Shown in pieces: positions 54,442 through 64,000 of a stretch of 64,000 bases of DNA. Made by a program: the position numbers and the translations under genes. The stretch covers positions 62,930,241-62,994,240 of the forward strand of contig NC_134400.1 in assembly GCF_050003625.1 (NCBI RefSeq). The letters are read 5' to 3'. Source of the DNA: Haematobia irritans (lineage: Eukaryota > Arthropoda > Insecta > Diptera > Muscidae). The notes under the pieces were generated by a model. The model saw nothing but the letters and a program-made list of their open reading frames with translations. It was not told the origin of the DNA and did no database searches. How positions within the stretch are numbered: position 1 is the stretch's first letter; every line of letters starts with the position of its first letter.

Positions 54442-55044
54442 ACATGGCTGCTTAGCCTTAGTTATTATATATAGAAATTTGATTGGATTTTAATGAATTT
54501 GAATGAATTATGTTAGCTTAAAATGTAACGTAAATACAATTTGAAAGTCATTGAATTTGAAAACGATATACATATACCAAAACAAGTATCGACAGTAATG
54601 TCAAAAAAATCGTTAAAACTTCAGAATGTTCTAAAAATAAAAATAAATGAAGTTGATAGGTTTCTTAGTTAGTGGGAAAGATACAATCTTTCTGTTTTTT
54701 GTAAGCCGTGACCCAGGCCACTAGGTGAGAGTTGATCATCTTAAAATAAATTGTAAATTGAAATCTGACCCACTTGTGTTTACCTCTACTTGGGTTTACT
54801 TATTGTGTTGGGTTACGATACCTCATTGCTCGAGATATCATTTCCTAACAATATAACTAAACTCTTCTGCTTGACAGTTTCATCCACCAAGTATTTAACA
54901 TCTCGCTTGTGGGAGCTATCTTTCTCTGGGATTCCAAATATAGTCCACAAACACAACTACAATCTTGGAGCGTTGTGTCCAGCTCTCTATACTGTCCACC
55001 ATCGGTGCTCATTAGACCCTGCTCCATCCCCCCATTTTTATTCA
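54435..55044 (+). repeat. BEL2 3' LTR
   Basis: 610 bp, TGTCTAAACATGG to TTTTTATTCA, followed by TSD CCTTT and the D4 3' end (TATATAGCTCCCAACACATT). Confidence 0.92.
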
Positions 55045-55165
55045 CCTTTATATATAGCTCCCAACACATTTGACGGATGTGATACGGTATCGAAAATTTA
55101 GATTTACAAAGTGGTGCAGGGTATAATATAGTCGGCCCCGCCCGACTTTAGACTTTCCTTACTTG

Positions 55166-55674
55166 TTTTTAAATGTCTTTTCTCTTGGTTCCGAATGAAT
55201 TTTCTCTCCGAATACTCATTTTAATCTTTTTACTTAAGCATATACAATTTTTGGCGGTCTTATATCACAACATATATATGTTTACTCCAAATTTGTAAAT
55301 GTATACTTGTTTATATTCACACATAGTATTTTTCCAATCTTTAATGGAATTTTCTTTGTGTATATATATTTTTAAGGCGCCAATTGGTTACTTTCATTAT
55401 TTTACTTTCAGCATACACTTTATGTCTCTCTTTCTAAACACATATATGTTTATAGTCTATTTCTAAAGTAATATATCCAAGCATATTATATTTACAAACA
55501 TTTTATGTCCCAAACATAATATGTTCTAACATATTAACATATATGTCCCAAACATATTATGCTAGTTTATGAACATTATATGCTTGCACTTAAAAATATT
55601 GTGTTTAAAAATTTGAGTTCCAAACATATAATTTTTACACCCAAACATATGAAAAACAGTATTTTTCGTCCGTG
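55166..55674. mobile_element. 3' end of a composite tRNA-module element (copy E)
   Basis: AAATGTCTTTTCTCTTGGTT to TTTTTCGTCCGTG, then TA. It matches 33050-33553 of copy B, including CAAACATATTATG-type subterminal words. The left part is cut at the D4 terminus, the same position at which D6 interrupts copy C. Confidence 0.75.
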
Positions 55675-56254
55675 TACAAATGAGAATTATCGTTTCATGT
55701 TTCTTGCTTAATTATACATTTCTAAGTTTTGTGTAAATGATTGTTTAATATAATTATTCAACATTTTTTTACACACCTTATGTATTATTGTATATGAATA
55801 TTGTATGAAAATCTACACCCTCAAAAAAATCGCTTCTGTAACATATACTCCCAAACACATTTTGCTTCAATCATATAAATTTTTGGGTATTGCCCAAACT
55901 TTTATATAGTTGATTTCTTCCAATATATAATATGTTTGAAAGCATATTGGTGAAAACAATATAATATGTTTGGGTAGTCTAAATTCCAAACGTTATGTAT
56001 TTATCCATCCAAATTCAATAATGTTGTCTTCCAAAAAACTATATGTTATTATGTGAACATATAATATGTTTGGAAACATATGCTTAGAAGAATTTTCTCC
56101 CAAAAGAAGATTGTGCTCAAATTTTTTTTTCTGCCTAATTGTATATTCCCTCACATTTTTCTCACTTCCATGAGTTTTTTAGTTCTTAGCATCTTTTTCT
56201 GTAATACAAACATTGTAGAAGAAATTATTAAATTTTATAATTTATTAAATTTTA

Positions 56255-56335
56255 CCTTTTGCCGGACGGGGATTCGAACAGAGGACCACACAGTTTGTAA
56301 GCCAGCACACTAACCACAGGGCTACGTAGCTGTTA
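56255..56335 (-). ncRNA. tRNA-like Pol III module, minus strand (copy C)
   Basis: The complement: CGTAGCCCTGTGGTTAGTG, GGCTTACAAAC, GTTCGAATCCCCG (B box variant). Same architecture as copies A, B and D. Confidence 0.55.
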
Positions 56336-56449
56336 TGGTCTTCAAGAGATAATTATCGTTATAAGTCACATTTATATAACATAGCTTGCGGCGCCCACGA
56401 GCCGATGCAAACATAACATTGTTTAACAACAACATTGTTAAACATACAT

Positions 56450-56527
56450 TTGTTGGCGACGTGGAGCAGTGGTTGGTACGTCCGCCTTGTATGCCAAGGG
56501 TCCTGGGTTCGATCCCTGCTTCGACCG
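56450..56527 (+). ncRNA. tRNA-like Pol III module, plus strand (copy C)
   Basis: GTGGAGCAGTGGTTGGTACG, CCTTGTATGCC, GGGTTCGATCCCTGC. Open frames 56386-56664 and 56435-56629 only reflect this repeat. Confidence 0.55.
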
Positions 56528-57291
56528 ACACCATTTTTTACTTTTTTTTACATATATTTTTTTACGTATATTCGAAATACGTTCGGAATATCCCGAAAAG
56601 GTGTTCAACATTACATACTACTATATTAACTTTTTACTATGAAACTGTAAAGTGTGTCTTATAAAAGACTTAAATTCAGAAAAGAACCGTGCTTGATATA
56701 AACGAAATGGACTGATTTCAAATCATATATTATTTTTTATTGCAAAAATAAAAAATTTGTAACAAAAAAGGGTTTTGTATACAAGTTTGAAATTTTCGAA
56801 GAAATTCAAAAAACTCTTACAAAGGAAGAATGTGAAGTCGAGTAATATATAAATATTTTTCCATCGAATCCTAAAGTTAACGATAACCATTCAAAAGCAC
56901 ATTATATTTAAATTCGAAACAATAATTTTACAACCAACACATACATTTATTTAGGTGTGAACAATTGTTTGCTTTCTTTAATAATTTATTCTAAAGAAAA
57001 TAAACTAATTCAATTGTTGCTTTGGATCATTCCCCACCAAGTTATAATACAATTTGCCTAAAAAAGTTATAATGTTACTCTGGTTTTACCGATGCGAGTT
57101 TTGCCGTTAAAATGAGAAATAATTTTAATGGCAAAACTCAAACTCAATGTCCGCTTTTATTTTCGAAAGTATCCGTCAACTCCTCTTGGAGGAGGAGGAA
57201 CTAAACTTTGTTTTTATAGATCTTACTGTTTAATTTTTCACTGTTTCCCAATGTTTTAATAATTTTATTGTAGCAACTCTAAAAAAGAGTA

Positions 57292-57883
57292 CACTGAAAA
57301 AGTATTGTCGTGTCCTTAAAATAAGAATACACATTTGGCTTAACTTAGACGACGCATTTCTCTAATATAAAATTTTTTCCATGTTCAAAAGTCGATAAAC
57401 TTTTCAATGAAGTGGTGCTGTCCTTATAATTAAGTGATTTGACTTGAAAATGGGTATCATAACATGAAAGAAAAAATTTTGAACTAAGGTCAACTTGACT
57501 TTAATAATTCAGAAAAAACCATTAAAACTAATGAAATTGTCTTTAAATTTGTTGCATTTTTGCATCTTGACTACAAAGAAAAATTCGTTAAAAAATAGGA
57601 CATGTTTTTCAACACTTTATTTTAAAGACGTTTTTACTTGAAACATAGCACAATTTCTACTGTCTTGTTTTTAACGGACTTTTTATAGCATATGAAAAAA
57701 GCTGAAAAAGCGAAAAAATAAAATTTGCTTCATAGAGTCAAATACACAAAACCCACATTTAAAAGAGAATTGTGTCTTAAAAGTACCCGTACTTGAATTC
57801 TCGGCTTCATTGGCTCGGAATCAATACCAAAATTTTTAAAATGGAGAAACAATCTTTGGAACCGGACATGCTATTTTTCAGTG
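57292..57883. mobile_element. TA MITE in copy C
   Basis: CACTGAAAAAG to TATTTTTCAGTG between TA (57290-57291, 57884-57885), at the same target position as 32315-32901 in copy B. The two copies therefore descend from an already-interrupted ancestor. Confidence 0.8.
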
Positions 57884-57959
57884 TATAGTGCCCTTTAGTT
57901 AGTTTTTATGAAGATCCCTTTAATTACCTTTGTTTGAATATTTTGACTTACTCGTCCTA

Positions 57960-58474
57960 CACTCAAAAAAAAGTGAACTCTCTATTTCACTAAAGCCAAT
58001 TTAACTTTATTTTAGTTCATAGAAATATTATGTTTGTAGAAAGTTTTCTTTACTCTAATACTTTTCTGTGTACGTTAGTTAAATTAACTAAACCCGAGGA
58101 AAAAATATACTTAAATGAAGCATAAAGATTAACTAAATTCGTGTCTTCCACAAAATAGTTCAGAATTTCTTAAAATTTGTAAATTTTACCAAAAATGCGT
58201 CCATCGTGAACTTCGTATGTCACTAGAGACATTCTTGCAATTTTGAACTCCAAGTTTTTTCTTCAAACTACAAAATTTTCTTTAACAAGTGAAAATACTT
58301 AGTTATGTCTAATAAATTTTCTTGTATTTGTCGAAAAATATTTACTTATTTTTATGACATCGGCGTGATGCCAACGTTTGTAGTACTGCTTAGTTAAAAT
58401 TTTCTACAAATATTCAAAATTTTCTAAAATTAACCGAAAGTTTTCTTCCTGGTGGGTTCCCTGTTTTTTCAGTG
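57960..58474. mobile_element. TA MITE (CACTCAAAAAAAAGTGAAC), 515 bp
   Basis: Ends CACTCAAAAAAAAGTGAAC and CTGTTTTTTCAGTG; TA on both sides (57958-57959, 58475-58476). The empty site is copy B at 32964-32985 (CTCGTCCTACGTTCCG). Interior relates to 12839-13325. Confidence 0.82.
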
Positions 58475-59318
58475 TACGTTCCGATTTGTTTTGACGAAAC
58501 AAAAAAAAGTAATGCGAAAATGATAAACAAAACTCATGCTTTTTATACCCTGCGCCACACTGTGGAACAGGGTATTATAAGTTAGTGCATATGTTTGTTA
58601 CACCCAGAAGGAAACGAGATAGACACATGGTGTCTTTGGCAATAATGCTCAGGGTGCGTCCCTGAGTCGATATAATCATGTCCGTCTGTCCGTCCGTCCG
58701 TCCGTCCGTCTGTCTGTGAACACATTTTTGTGATCAAAGTCTAGGTCGCAATTTAAGTCCAATCGCCTTCAAATTTGGCACATGTTCCCAATTTGGGTCA
58801 GAATAGAACCCTATTGATTTTGGAAGAAATCGGTTCAGATTTAGATATAGCTCTCATATATATCTTTCGCCCGATATGCACTAACATGGGCCCAGCAGCC
58901 AGAGTTTTATACCGATTTGCTTGAAATTTTGTACAAACATATCACTTAGTCGTATAGTCAAGTGTGCAAAATTTGATTGAAATCGGTTCAGATTTAGATA
59001 TAGCTCCCATATATATCTTTCGCCCGATATGGACTAATATGGTCCTAAAAGCCAGAGTTTTGGCCCAATTTGGTCCAATTTTGCACAAGGAGTACAATTG
59101 GTAGTATAGTCATGTGTGCCAAATTTGATTGAAATCGGTTCTGATTTAGATATAGCTTCCATATATATTTTTCGCCCGATATGGACTTATATGGCCCCAG
59201 AAGCCAGAGTTTTGGCCCAATTTGGTTGAAATTTTGCACTAGGAGTACAATTAGTAATATAGTCATGTGTGCCAAATTTGATTGAAATCGGTTCAGATTT
59301 AGATATAGCTCCCATATA

Positions 59319-60251
59319 AAGGGTGATTCTTTTGAGGTTAGGATTTTCATGCATTAGTATTTGACAGATCACGTGGGATTTCAGACATGGTGTCAAAGAG
59401 AAAGATGCTCAGTATGCTTTGACATTTCATCATGAATAGACTTACTAACGAGCAACGCTTGCAAATCATTGAATTTTATTACCAAAATCAGTGGCAGAAA
59501 ATCCGCTTTTTTATCGACAAATTTTGTTCAGCGATGAGGCTCATTTCTGGTTGAATGGCTACGTAAATAAGCAAAATTGCCGCATTTGGAGTGAAGAGCA
59601 ACCAGAAGCCGTTCAAGAACTGCCCATGCATCCCGAAAAATGCACTGTTTGGTGTGGTTTGTACGCTGGTGGAATCATTGGACCGTATTTTTTCAAAGAT
59701 GCTGTTGGACGCAACGTTACGGTGAATGGCGATCGCTATCGTTCGATGCTAACAAACTTTTTGTTGCCAAAAATGGAAGAACTGAACTTTGTTTACATGT
59801 GGTTTCAACAAGATGGCGCTACATGCCACACAGCTCGCGATTCTATGGCCATTTTGAGGGAAAACTTCGGAGAACAATTCATCTCAAGAAATGGACCGGT
59901 AAGTTGGCCACCAAGATCATGCGATTTGACGCCTTTAGACTATTTTTTGTGGGGCTACGTCAAGTCTAAAGTCTACAGAAATAAGCCAGCAACTATTCCA
60001 GCTTTGGAAGACAACATTTCCGAAGAAATTCGGGCTATTCCGGCCGAAATGCTCGAAAAAGTTGCCCAAAATTGGACTTTCCGAATGGACCACCTAAGAC
60101 GCAGCCGCGGTCAAAATTTAAATGAAATTATCTTCAAAAAGTAAATGTCATGGACCAATCTAACGTTTCAAATAAAGAACCGATGAGATTTTGCAAATTT
60201 TAGGCGTTTTTTTTTTAAAAAAAGTTATCAAGCTCTTAACAAATCACCCTT
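59319..60251 (+). mobile_element. mariner-type transposon copy 1, internally deleted
   Basis: Short inverted ends AAGGGTGATTC / (complement) AAGGGTGATTTG, TA TSD (59317-59318, 60252-60253). 933 bp. Carries the transposase remnant 59433-60144. Confidence 0.88.
59433..60144 (+). pseudogene. mariner-type transposase, N-terminal DNA-binding part deleted (copy 1)
   Basis: ATG 59433 opens MNRLTNEQRLQIIEFYYQNQ (first helix of the DNA-binding domain), which then jumps out of frame at 59491 into the catalytic half AENPLFYRQILFSDEAHFWL. Catalytic residues are visible: Asp in FSDEAHF, Asp in WFQQDGATCHTA, and Asp in PRSCDLTPLDYFLWG, with 36 residues between the last two. C-terminus LRRSRGQNLNEIIFKK and TAA. 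The catalytic ORF has no ATG of its own (starts at GTG), so this copy is non-autonomous. Confidence 0.85.
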
Positions 60252-60595
60252 TATATGTTTTTCTGATTTCGACGAAAATTGTCAAAATACCAACATTTTC
60301 CTTGTTAAATCGCCACTGCTTAGTCGAAAAGTTGTAAAAATTACTCTAATTTTCCTAAACTTCTAATACATATATATCGAGCGATAAATCATAAATAAAC
60401 TTTTGCGAAGTTTCCTTAAAATTGCTTCAGATTTAAATGTTTCCCATATTTTTTTACTAAAATTGTGTTCCACCCTAGTGCATTAGCCAACTTAAATTTT
60501 GAGTCTATAGATTTTGTAAAAGTCGATCAAATTCTGTCCAAATCGAGTGATATTTAAATGTATGTATTTGGGACAAGCCTTTATAAAGGGTGATT

Positions 60596-61517
60596 TGTTA
60601 AGAGCTTGATAACTTTTAAAAAAAAAAAACGCATAAAATTTGCAAAATATCATCGGTTCTTTATTTGAAACGTTAGATTGGTTCATGACATTTACTTTTT
60701 GAAGATAATTTCATTTAAATGTTGACCGCGGCTGCGTCTTAGGTGGTCCATTCGGAAAGTCCAATTTTGGGCAACTTTTTCGAGCATTTCGGCCGGAATA
60801 GCCCGAATTTCTTCGGAAATGTTGTCTTCCAAAGCTGGAATAGTTGCTGGCTTATTTCTGTAGACTTTAGACTTGACGTAGCCCCACAAAAAATAGTCTA
60901 AAGGCGTCAAATCGCATGATCTTGGTGGCCAACTTACCGGTCCATTTCTTGAGATGAATTGTTCTCCGAAGTTTTCCCTCAAAATGGCCATAGAATCGCG
61001 AGCTGTGTGGCATGTAGCGCCATCTTGTTGAAACCACATGTCAACCAAGTTCAGTTCTACCATTTTTGGCAACAAAAAGTTTGTTAGCATCGAACGATAG
61101 CGATCGCCATTCACCGTAACGTTGCGTCCAACAGCATCTTTGAAAAAATACGGTCCAATGATTCCACCAGCGTACAAACCACACCAAACAGTGCATTTTT
61201 CGGGATGCATGGGCAGTTCTTGAACGGCTTCTGGTTGCTCTTCACTCCAAATGCGGCAATTTTGCTTATTTACGTAGCCATTCAACCAGAAATGAGCCTC
61301 ATCGCTGAACAAAATTTGTCGATAAAAAAGCGGATTTTCTGCCACTGATTTTGGTAATAAAATTCAATGATTTGCAAGCGTTGCTCGTTAGTAAGTCTAT
61401 TCATGATGAAATGTCAAAGCATACTGAGCATCTTTCTCTTTGACACCATGTCTGAAATCCCACGTGATCTGTCAAATACTAATGCATGAAAATCCTAACC
61501 TCAAAAGAATCACCCTT
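60596..61517 (-). mobile_element. mariner-type transposon copy 2, inverted
   Basis: Same ends and TA TSD (60594-60595, 61518-61519), opposite orientation to copy 1, 345 bp away, in the same DINE-like host. Confidence 0.88.
60692..61403 (-). pseudogene. mariner-type transposase, same internal deletion (copy 2)
   Basis: Near-identical to copy 1 (a few substitutions, e.g. PKMVELNLVDMWF versus PKMEELNFVYMWF). The three Asp are intact. The N-terminal junction (ATG at about 61403, then the jump to AENPLFYRQ at 61345) is the same as in copy 1, so both derive from one deleted source mobilised in trans. Confidence 0.85.
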
Positions 61518-61800
61518 TATATAGCACCCAACACATTTGACGGATGTGATATGGTATCGAAAATTTAGAGCTACAAAGTGGTGCAGGGTATAATATAGTC
61601 CGCCCGACTTTAGACTTTCCTTACTTGTTTTTAAATGTCTTTTCTCTTGGTTCAGAATGATTTTTCTCTCCGAATGCTCATTTTAATCTTTTTACTTAAG
61701 CATATACAATTTTTGGCGGTCTTATATCACAACATATATATGTTTACTTCAAATTTGTAAATTTATACTTGTTTATATTCACACATAGTATTTTTCCAAT

Positions 61801-62408
61801 TGTTCAGGTTGACACCCTGTTAGATTTAAGTTTTATCAATTGTAAAATACACCCCTGCAATTTATAACGATATATGAAAAAATGACTTATCGAAACATTC
61901 TGACACTTACTCTCTCGCTCAAATACCCGAAGGTACGAATACCCCCGCCAATAAATTGAATTAATTAATTTATTATTAAAAACCAAATTAATAATTCATT
62001 TATTCTTTAAAAACCAAAATTTAATTGCGTTTTTATTTGTTTTCCCCCTCACTAATAAATTATTTTATCTAATTCCCCGCCTTTCCATAGGTTCTTCAAA
62101 CCGGATTAAACCGCCCGAGATTCAAAATAAAATAATTTATCATTGAGCTTCTCTTTTTAGAGCCCGAAAATCCATTGGATATATTTGGTATTTTTGCCCC
62201 CTAAACTATTGGCCATTACCTTTGTTTTCCCCTAAAATAATCATCACACCAAGATAAGGTTGTTGACATTTATTAGTGGTGAAAGTAAAGTAAACAAAAG
62301 TGCAAGAATATCAATAAAATAAAAGAAATAATAAATACAAAGTCACTATTTCGTTTGCCTGTGTGTTGTTGTTGTATTTTCATTTGCCCATACGCTTTGG
62401 TTTCTAAC
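61801..62408. other. non-coding, no gene seen
   Basis: AT-rich; contains no recognisable repeat end, RNA or exon. It may be host intergenic sequence. Confidence 0.3.
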
Positions 62409-62438
62409 CAAAGATTATAGATTTGAGGAAGATGGGAG

Positions 62439-62787
62439 CAAAGATTATAGATTTGAGGAAGATGGGAGATCGGCTTGCGTCATACCAAATGTTGCATTTA
62501 CCAGATTAGTTTAATACATGTTTGTAATCTTTTAGTTGTTTTTCGTTTTTATTTTTTAAATGAAAAATGTAATTTTCTTAATGGAACAAAGTTAAATTTT
62601 AGGCAACAACAAAAAGATTACATTTTCCCCTTTATGGAAATTTATTTCGTGCTCTTAATTTATTTTTATTTGCATTTTAATGCTATGTCAATACTTGTCG
62701 TATACGCGTTTGGTTCGAGTATTAAACTAATGTGGTAAATGGTTTGATGTGTTCAGTAGCCAATCTCTTCCTCTTCTATAATCTTTG
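62439..62787. mobile_element. hAT-type MITE, inner copy 1 (349 bp)
   Basis: CAAAGATTATAGATTTGAGG to CTTCTATAATCTTTG; exact 8-bp TSD GATGGGAG (62431-62438, 62788-62795), which is part of the host's own terminal repeat. Confidence 0.9.
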
Positions 62788-63032
62788 GATGGGAGATTGG
62801 CTTGCGTCATACCAAATGTTGCATTTACCAGATTAGTTTAATACATGTTTGTAATCTTTTAGTTGTTTTTCGTTTTTATTTTTTAAATGAAAATTTTAAT
62901 TTTCTTAATGAAACTATGTTAAATTTTAGACAACAACAAAAAAAATTACATTTTCCCCTTTATGGAAATTTATTTCGTGCTCTTAATTTCTTTTTATTTG
63001 CATTTTAATGCTATGTCAATACTTGTCGTATA

Positions 63033-63385
63033 CAAAGATAATAAAAGAGGAAGATGGGAGATTGGCTTACGTCATACCAAATGTTGCATTTACCAGATTA
63101 GTTTAATACATGTTTGTAACCTTTTAGTTGTTTTTAGTTTTTATTTTTGAAATGAAAAATTTAATTTTCTTAATGAAAGAATGATAAATTTTAGGCAACA
63201 ACAAAAAAAATTACATTTTCCCCTTTATGGAAATTTATTTCGTGCTCTTAATTTCTTTTTATGTGCATTTTAATGCTATGTCAATACTTGTCGTATACGC
63301 GTTTGGTTCGAGTATTAAACTAATGTGGTAAATGGTTTGATGTGCTCAGTAGCCAATCTCCCATCTTCGTCTTTTATTATCTTTG
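63033..63385. mobile_element. hAT-type MITE, inner copy 2 (353 bp)
   Basis: CAAAGATAATAAAAGAGGAA to TTTTATTATCTTTG; exact 8-bp TSD GTCGTATA (63025-63032, 63386-63393). It lies in the host's interior, just before its right inverted repeat. Confidence 0.9.
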
Positions 63386-63481
63386 GTCGTATACGCGTTT
63401 GGTTCGAGTATTAAACTAATGTGGTAAATGGTTTGATGTGCTCAGTAGCCAATCTCCCATCTTCCTCTTCTATAATCTTTG

Positions 63482-64000
63482 ATTACCCCCACTCCCGTCT
63501 CTCTTATCAAGTAGTGTGGTTGACTGTTATACGTACATACGTGTGTGTGTTGCATTCAATTGTTGTTGCATTGCATGTTCGAGTGAGTTGTAACTGAACA
63601 TTGCACAGTGGGCCCGATAGGAACAAAAGTTGTTCATTAAATAATTTTGAAAATTATTTTACATTGAAAAATAAATATTCAAATTAATTATTTTAATTGA
63701 TTAATTATTGGAAAATATTGCAAGTAAAAGGCAATTGTGACTGTTCCGTATAATAAATAATAGTGATATCGAACTAACCCCGTAGTTGCGCCCGTTTGAA
63801 ATATTTTTGATTCTTGCACATTGTATCATATACTAATACGTAGTTTTGTTGCACAGTGGTGTTGGTAAGACCAAAATTGGAATATTTTTTAATTTATGAA
63901 AAATATTCAAACACATTAAATATTTGTTTATTGCCAATAATAAATAAATTTCGTCGCTTTTTGAATACCATTTACGTTTGTTGTTGGAATCGTGTTCTAC
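63482..64000. other. non-coding, no gene seen
   Basis: AT-rich with short TG runs (63540-63552). Nothing supportable. Confidence 0.3.

Larger units (their letters stand above)
41281..55044 (+). mobile_element. BEL/Pao LTR retrotransposon BEL2, full span
   Basis: LTRs 41281-41889 and 54435-55044, TG...CA ends, 5-bp TSD CCTTT (41276-41280, 55045-55049), and TGG primer-binding site right after the 5' LTR. Internal order: 5.2-kb leader, Gag, protease, RT, RNase H, integrase, C-terminal domain, then an extra zinc-knuckle ORF. Nested insertions: composite element 42211-43110, hAT 48763-50233 with its own MITE. The D4 sequence is continuous once the element and one TSD are removed. Confidence 0.93.
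39106..55165 (+). mobile_element. DINE-like element D4, split by D5 and BEL2
   Basis: Parts 39106-40357, 41154-41280 and 55045-55165 match the order of the more complete D6 (58545-61632): GTCTGTCTGTCCGTC, repeated CGGTTCAGATTTAGATATAG units, TTGTGTTCCACCCTAGTGCA, then TATAGCTCCCAACACATTTG and TCGGCCCCGCCCGA...TTACTTGTTTTT. The 5' hairpin end is missing. D5 interrupts it at 40358 and BEL2 at 41281. Confidence 0.65.
58545..61632 (+). mobile_element. DINE-like element D6 with two mariner-type insertions
   Basis: TATACCCTGCGCCACACTGT hairpin start, GTCCGTCCGTCCGTCCGTCT block, CGGTTCAGATTTAGATATAG repeats, CACCCTAGTGCATTAG, and end GTCCGCCCGA...TTACTTGTTTTT. Interrupted at 59319-60251 and 60596-61517. 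The host site is visible in copy B at 33040-33055. Confidence 0.75.
55816..61800. mobile_element. composite tRNA-module element, copy C, with insertions
   Basis: Starts CACCCTCAAAAAAATCGC after TA (55814-55815). It bears modules at 56255-56335 (minus) and 56450-56527 (plus), TA MITEs 57292-57883 and 57960-58474, then DINE-like D6 (58545-61632). The 3' sequence resumes at 61633 and breaks off at about 61800, short of the terminus. Confidence 0.7.
62409..63481. mobile_element. hAT-type MITE invaded by two of its own family
   Basis: Host copy starts CAAAGATTATAG (62409) and ends CTATAATCTTTG (63481). It is split at 62439-62787 by a family member with TSD GATGGGAG, and at 63033-63385 by another with TSD GTCGTATA. 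No TSD is found for the host itself. The four 60-90-codon open frames here are shared by all copies and are not coding. Confidence 0.88.

Noticed and set aside
62475..63150. Repeated 60-90-codon frames
   Set aside because: Shared by copies of a non-autonomous hAT-type MITE; low-complexity, no domain.

Overview
The window is eukaryotic, AT-rich, intron-containing DNA from an insect, and the repeat families point to a fly (Diptera). The only host gene I can support is the 3' part of a transcription factor AP-2 gene (TFAP-2), with five plus-strand coding exons between 2233 and 13919. The three central exons match the AP-2 DNA-binding/dimerisation domain closely. The fly assignment is an inference from DINE-1/INE-1-like elements (opening with TATACCC, a GTCCGTCCGT run near the 5' end, closing in CTTGTTTT). 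A calyptrate fly is my guess, not something shown here. Earlier AP-2 exons lie left of the window.

Almost all the rest is transposable-element DNA, mostly nested, and much of the nesting can be read from target-site duplications (TSDs) and from uninserted copies elsewhere in the window. 1-14500: TFAP-2, whose fourth intron (3356-13555) is swollen by a 7.1-kb TA-flanked element (4351-11493) that carries two DINE-like elements, a mariner fossil and a tRNA-derived SINE. A second SINE, split by a hAT-type MITE, follows. 15265-21288: a BEL/Pao LTR retrotransposon on the minus strand. 21289-26340: remains of an AA-flanked element interrupted by a DINE-like element and a G-rich hAT-like element with a Harbinger-like MITE. 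26341-37120: a decayed Ty1/copia element, split in gag by two copies of a composite TA-type element that bears two divergent tRNA-like Pol III promoter modules. 39100-41280: DINE-like elements.

41281-55044 is a complete second BEL/Pao element (plus strand). It has 609/610-bp LTRs, a TGG primer-binding site and a CCTTT TSD, and it sits inside a DINE-like element. Inside its protease region lies a hAT element, and inside that a hAT MITE. Downstream of integrase it has an extra zinc-knuckle ORF behind a good 3' splice site. 55166-61800: more composite tRNA-module elements, TA MITEs, and a DINE-like element holding two mariner-type copies in opposite orientation. 62409-63481: a hAT-type MITE into which two members of its own family have inserted.

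No retroelement reading frame here is intact: each has frameshifts, stops or deletions. No rRNA gene, CRISPR array or convincing functional tRNA gene was seen. Many long open frames are by-products of a 153-bp tandem repeat (51 codons per unit) in the DINE-like elements and are not treated as genes.
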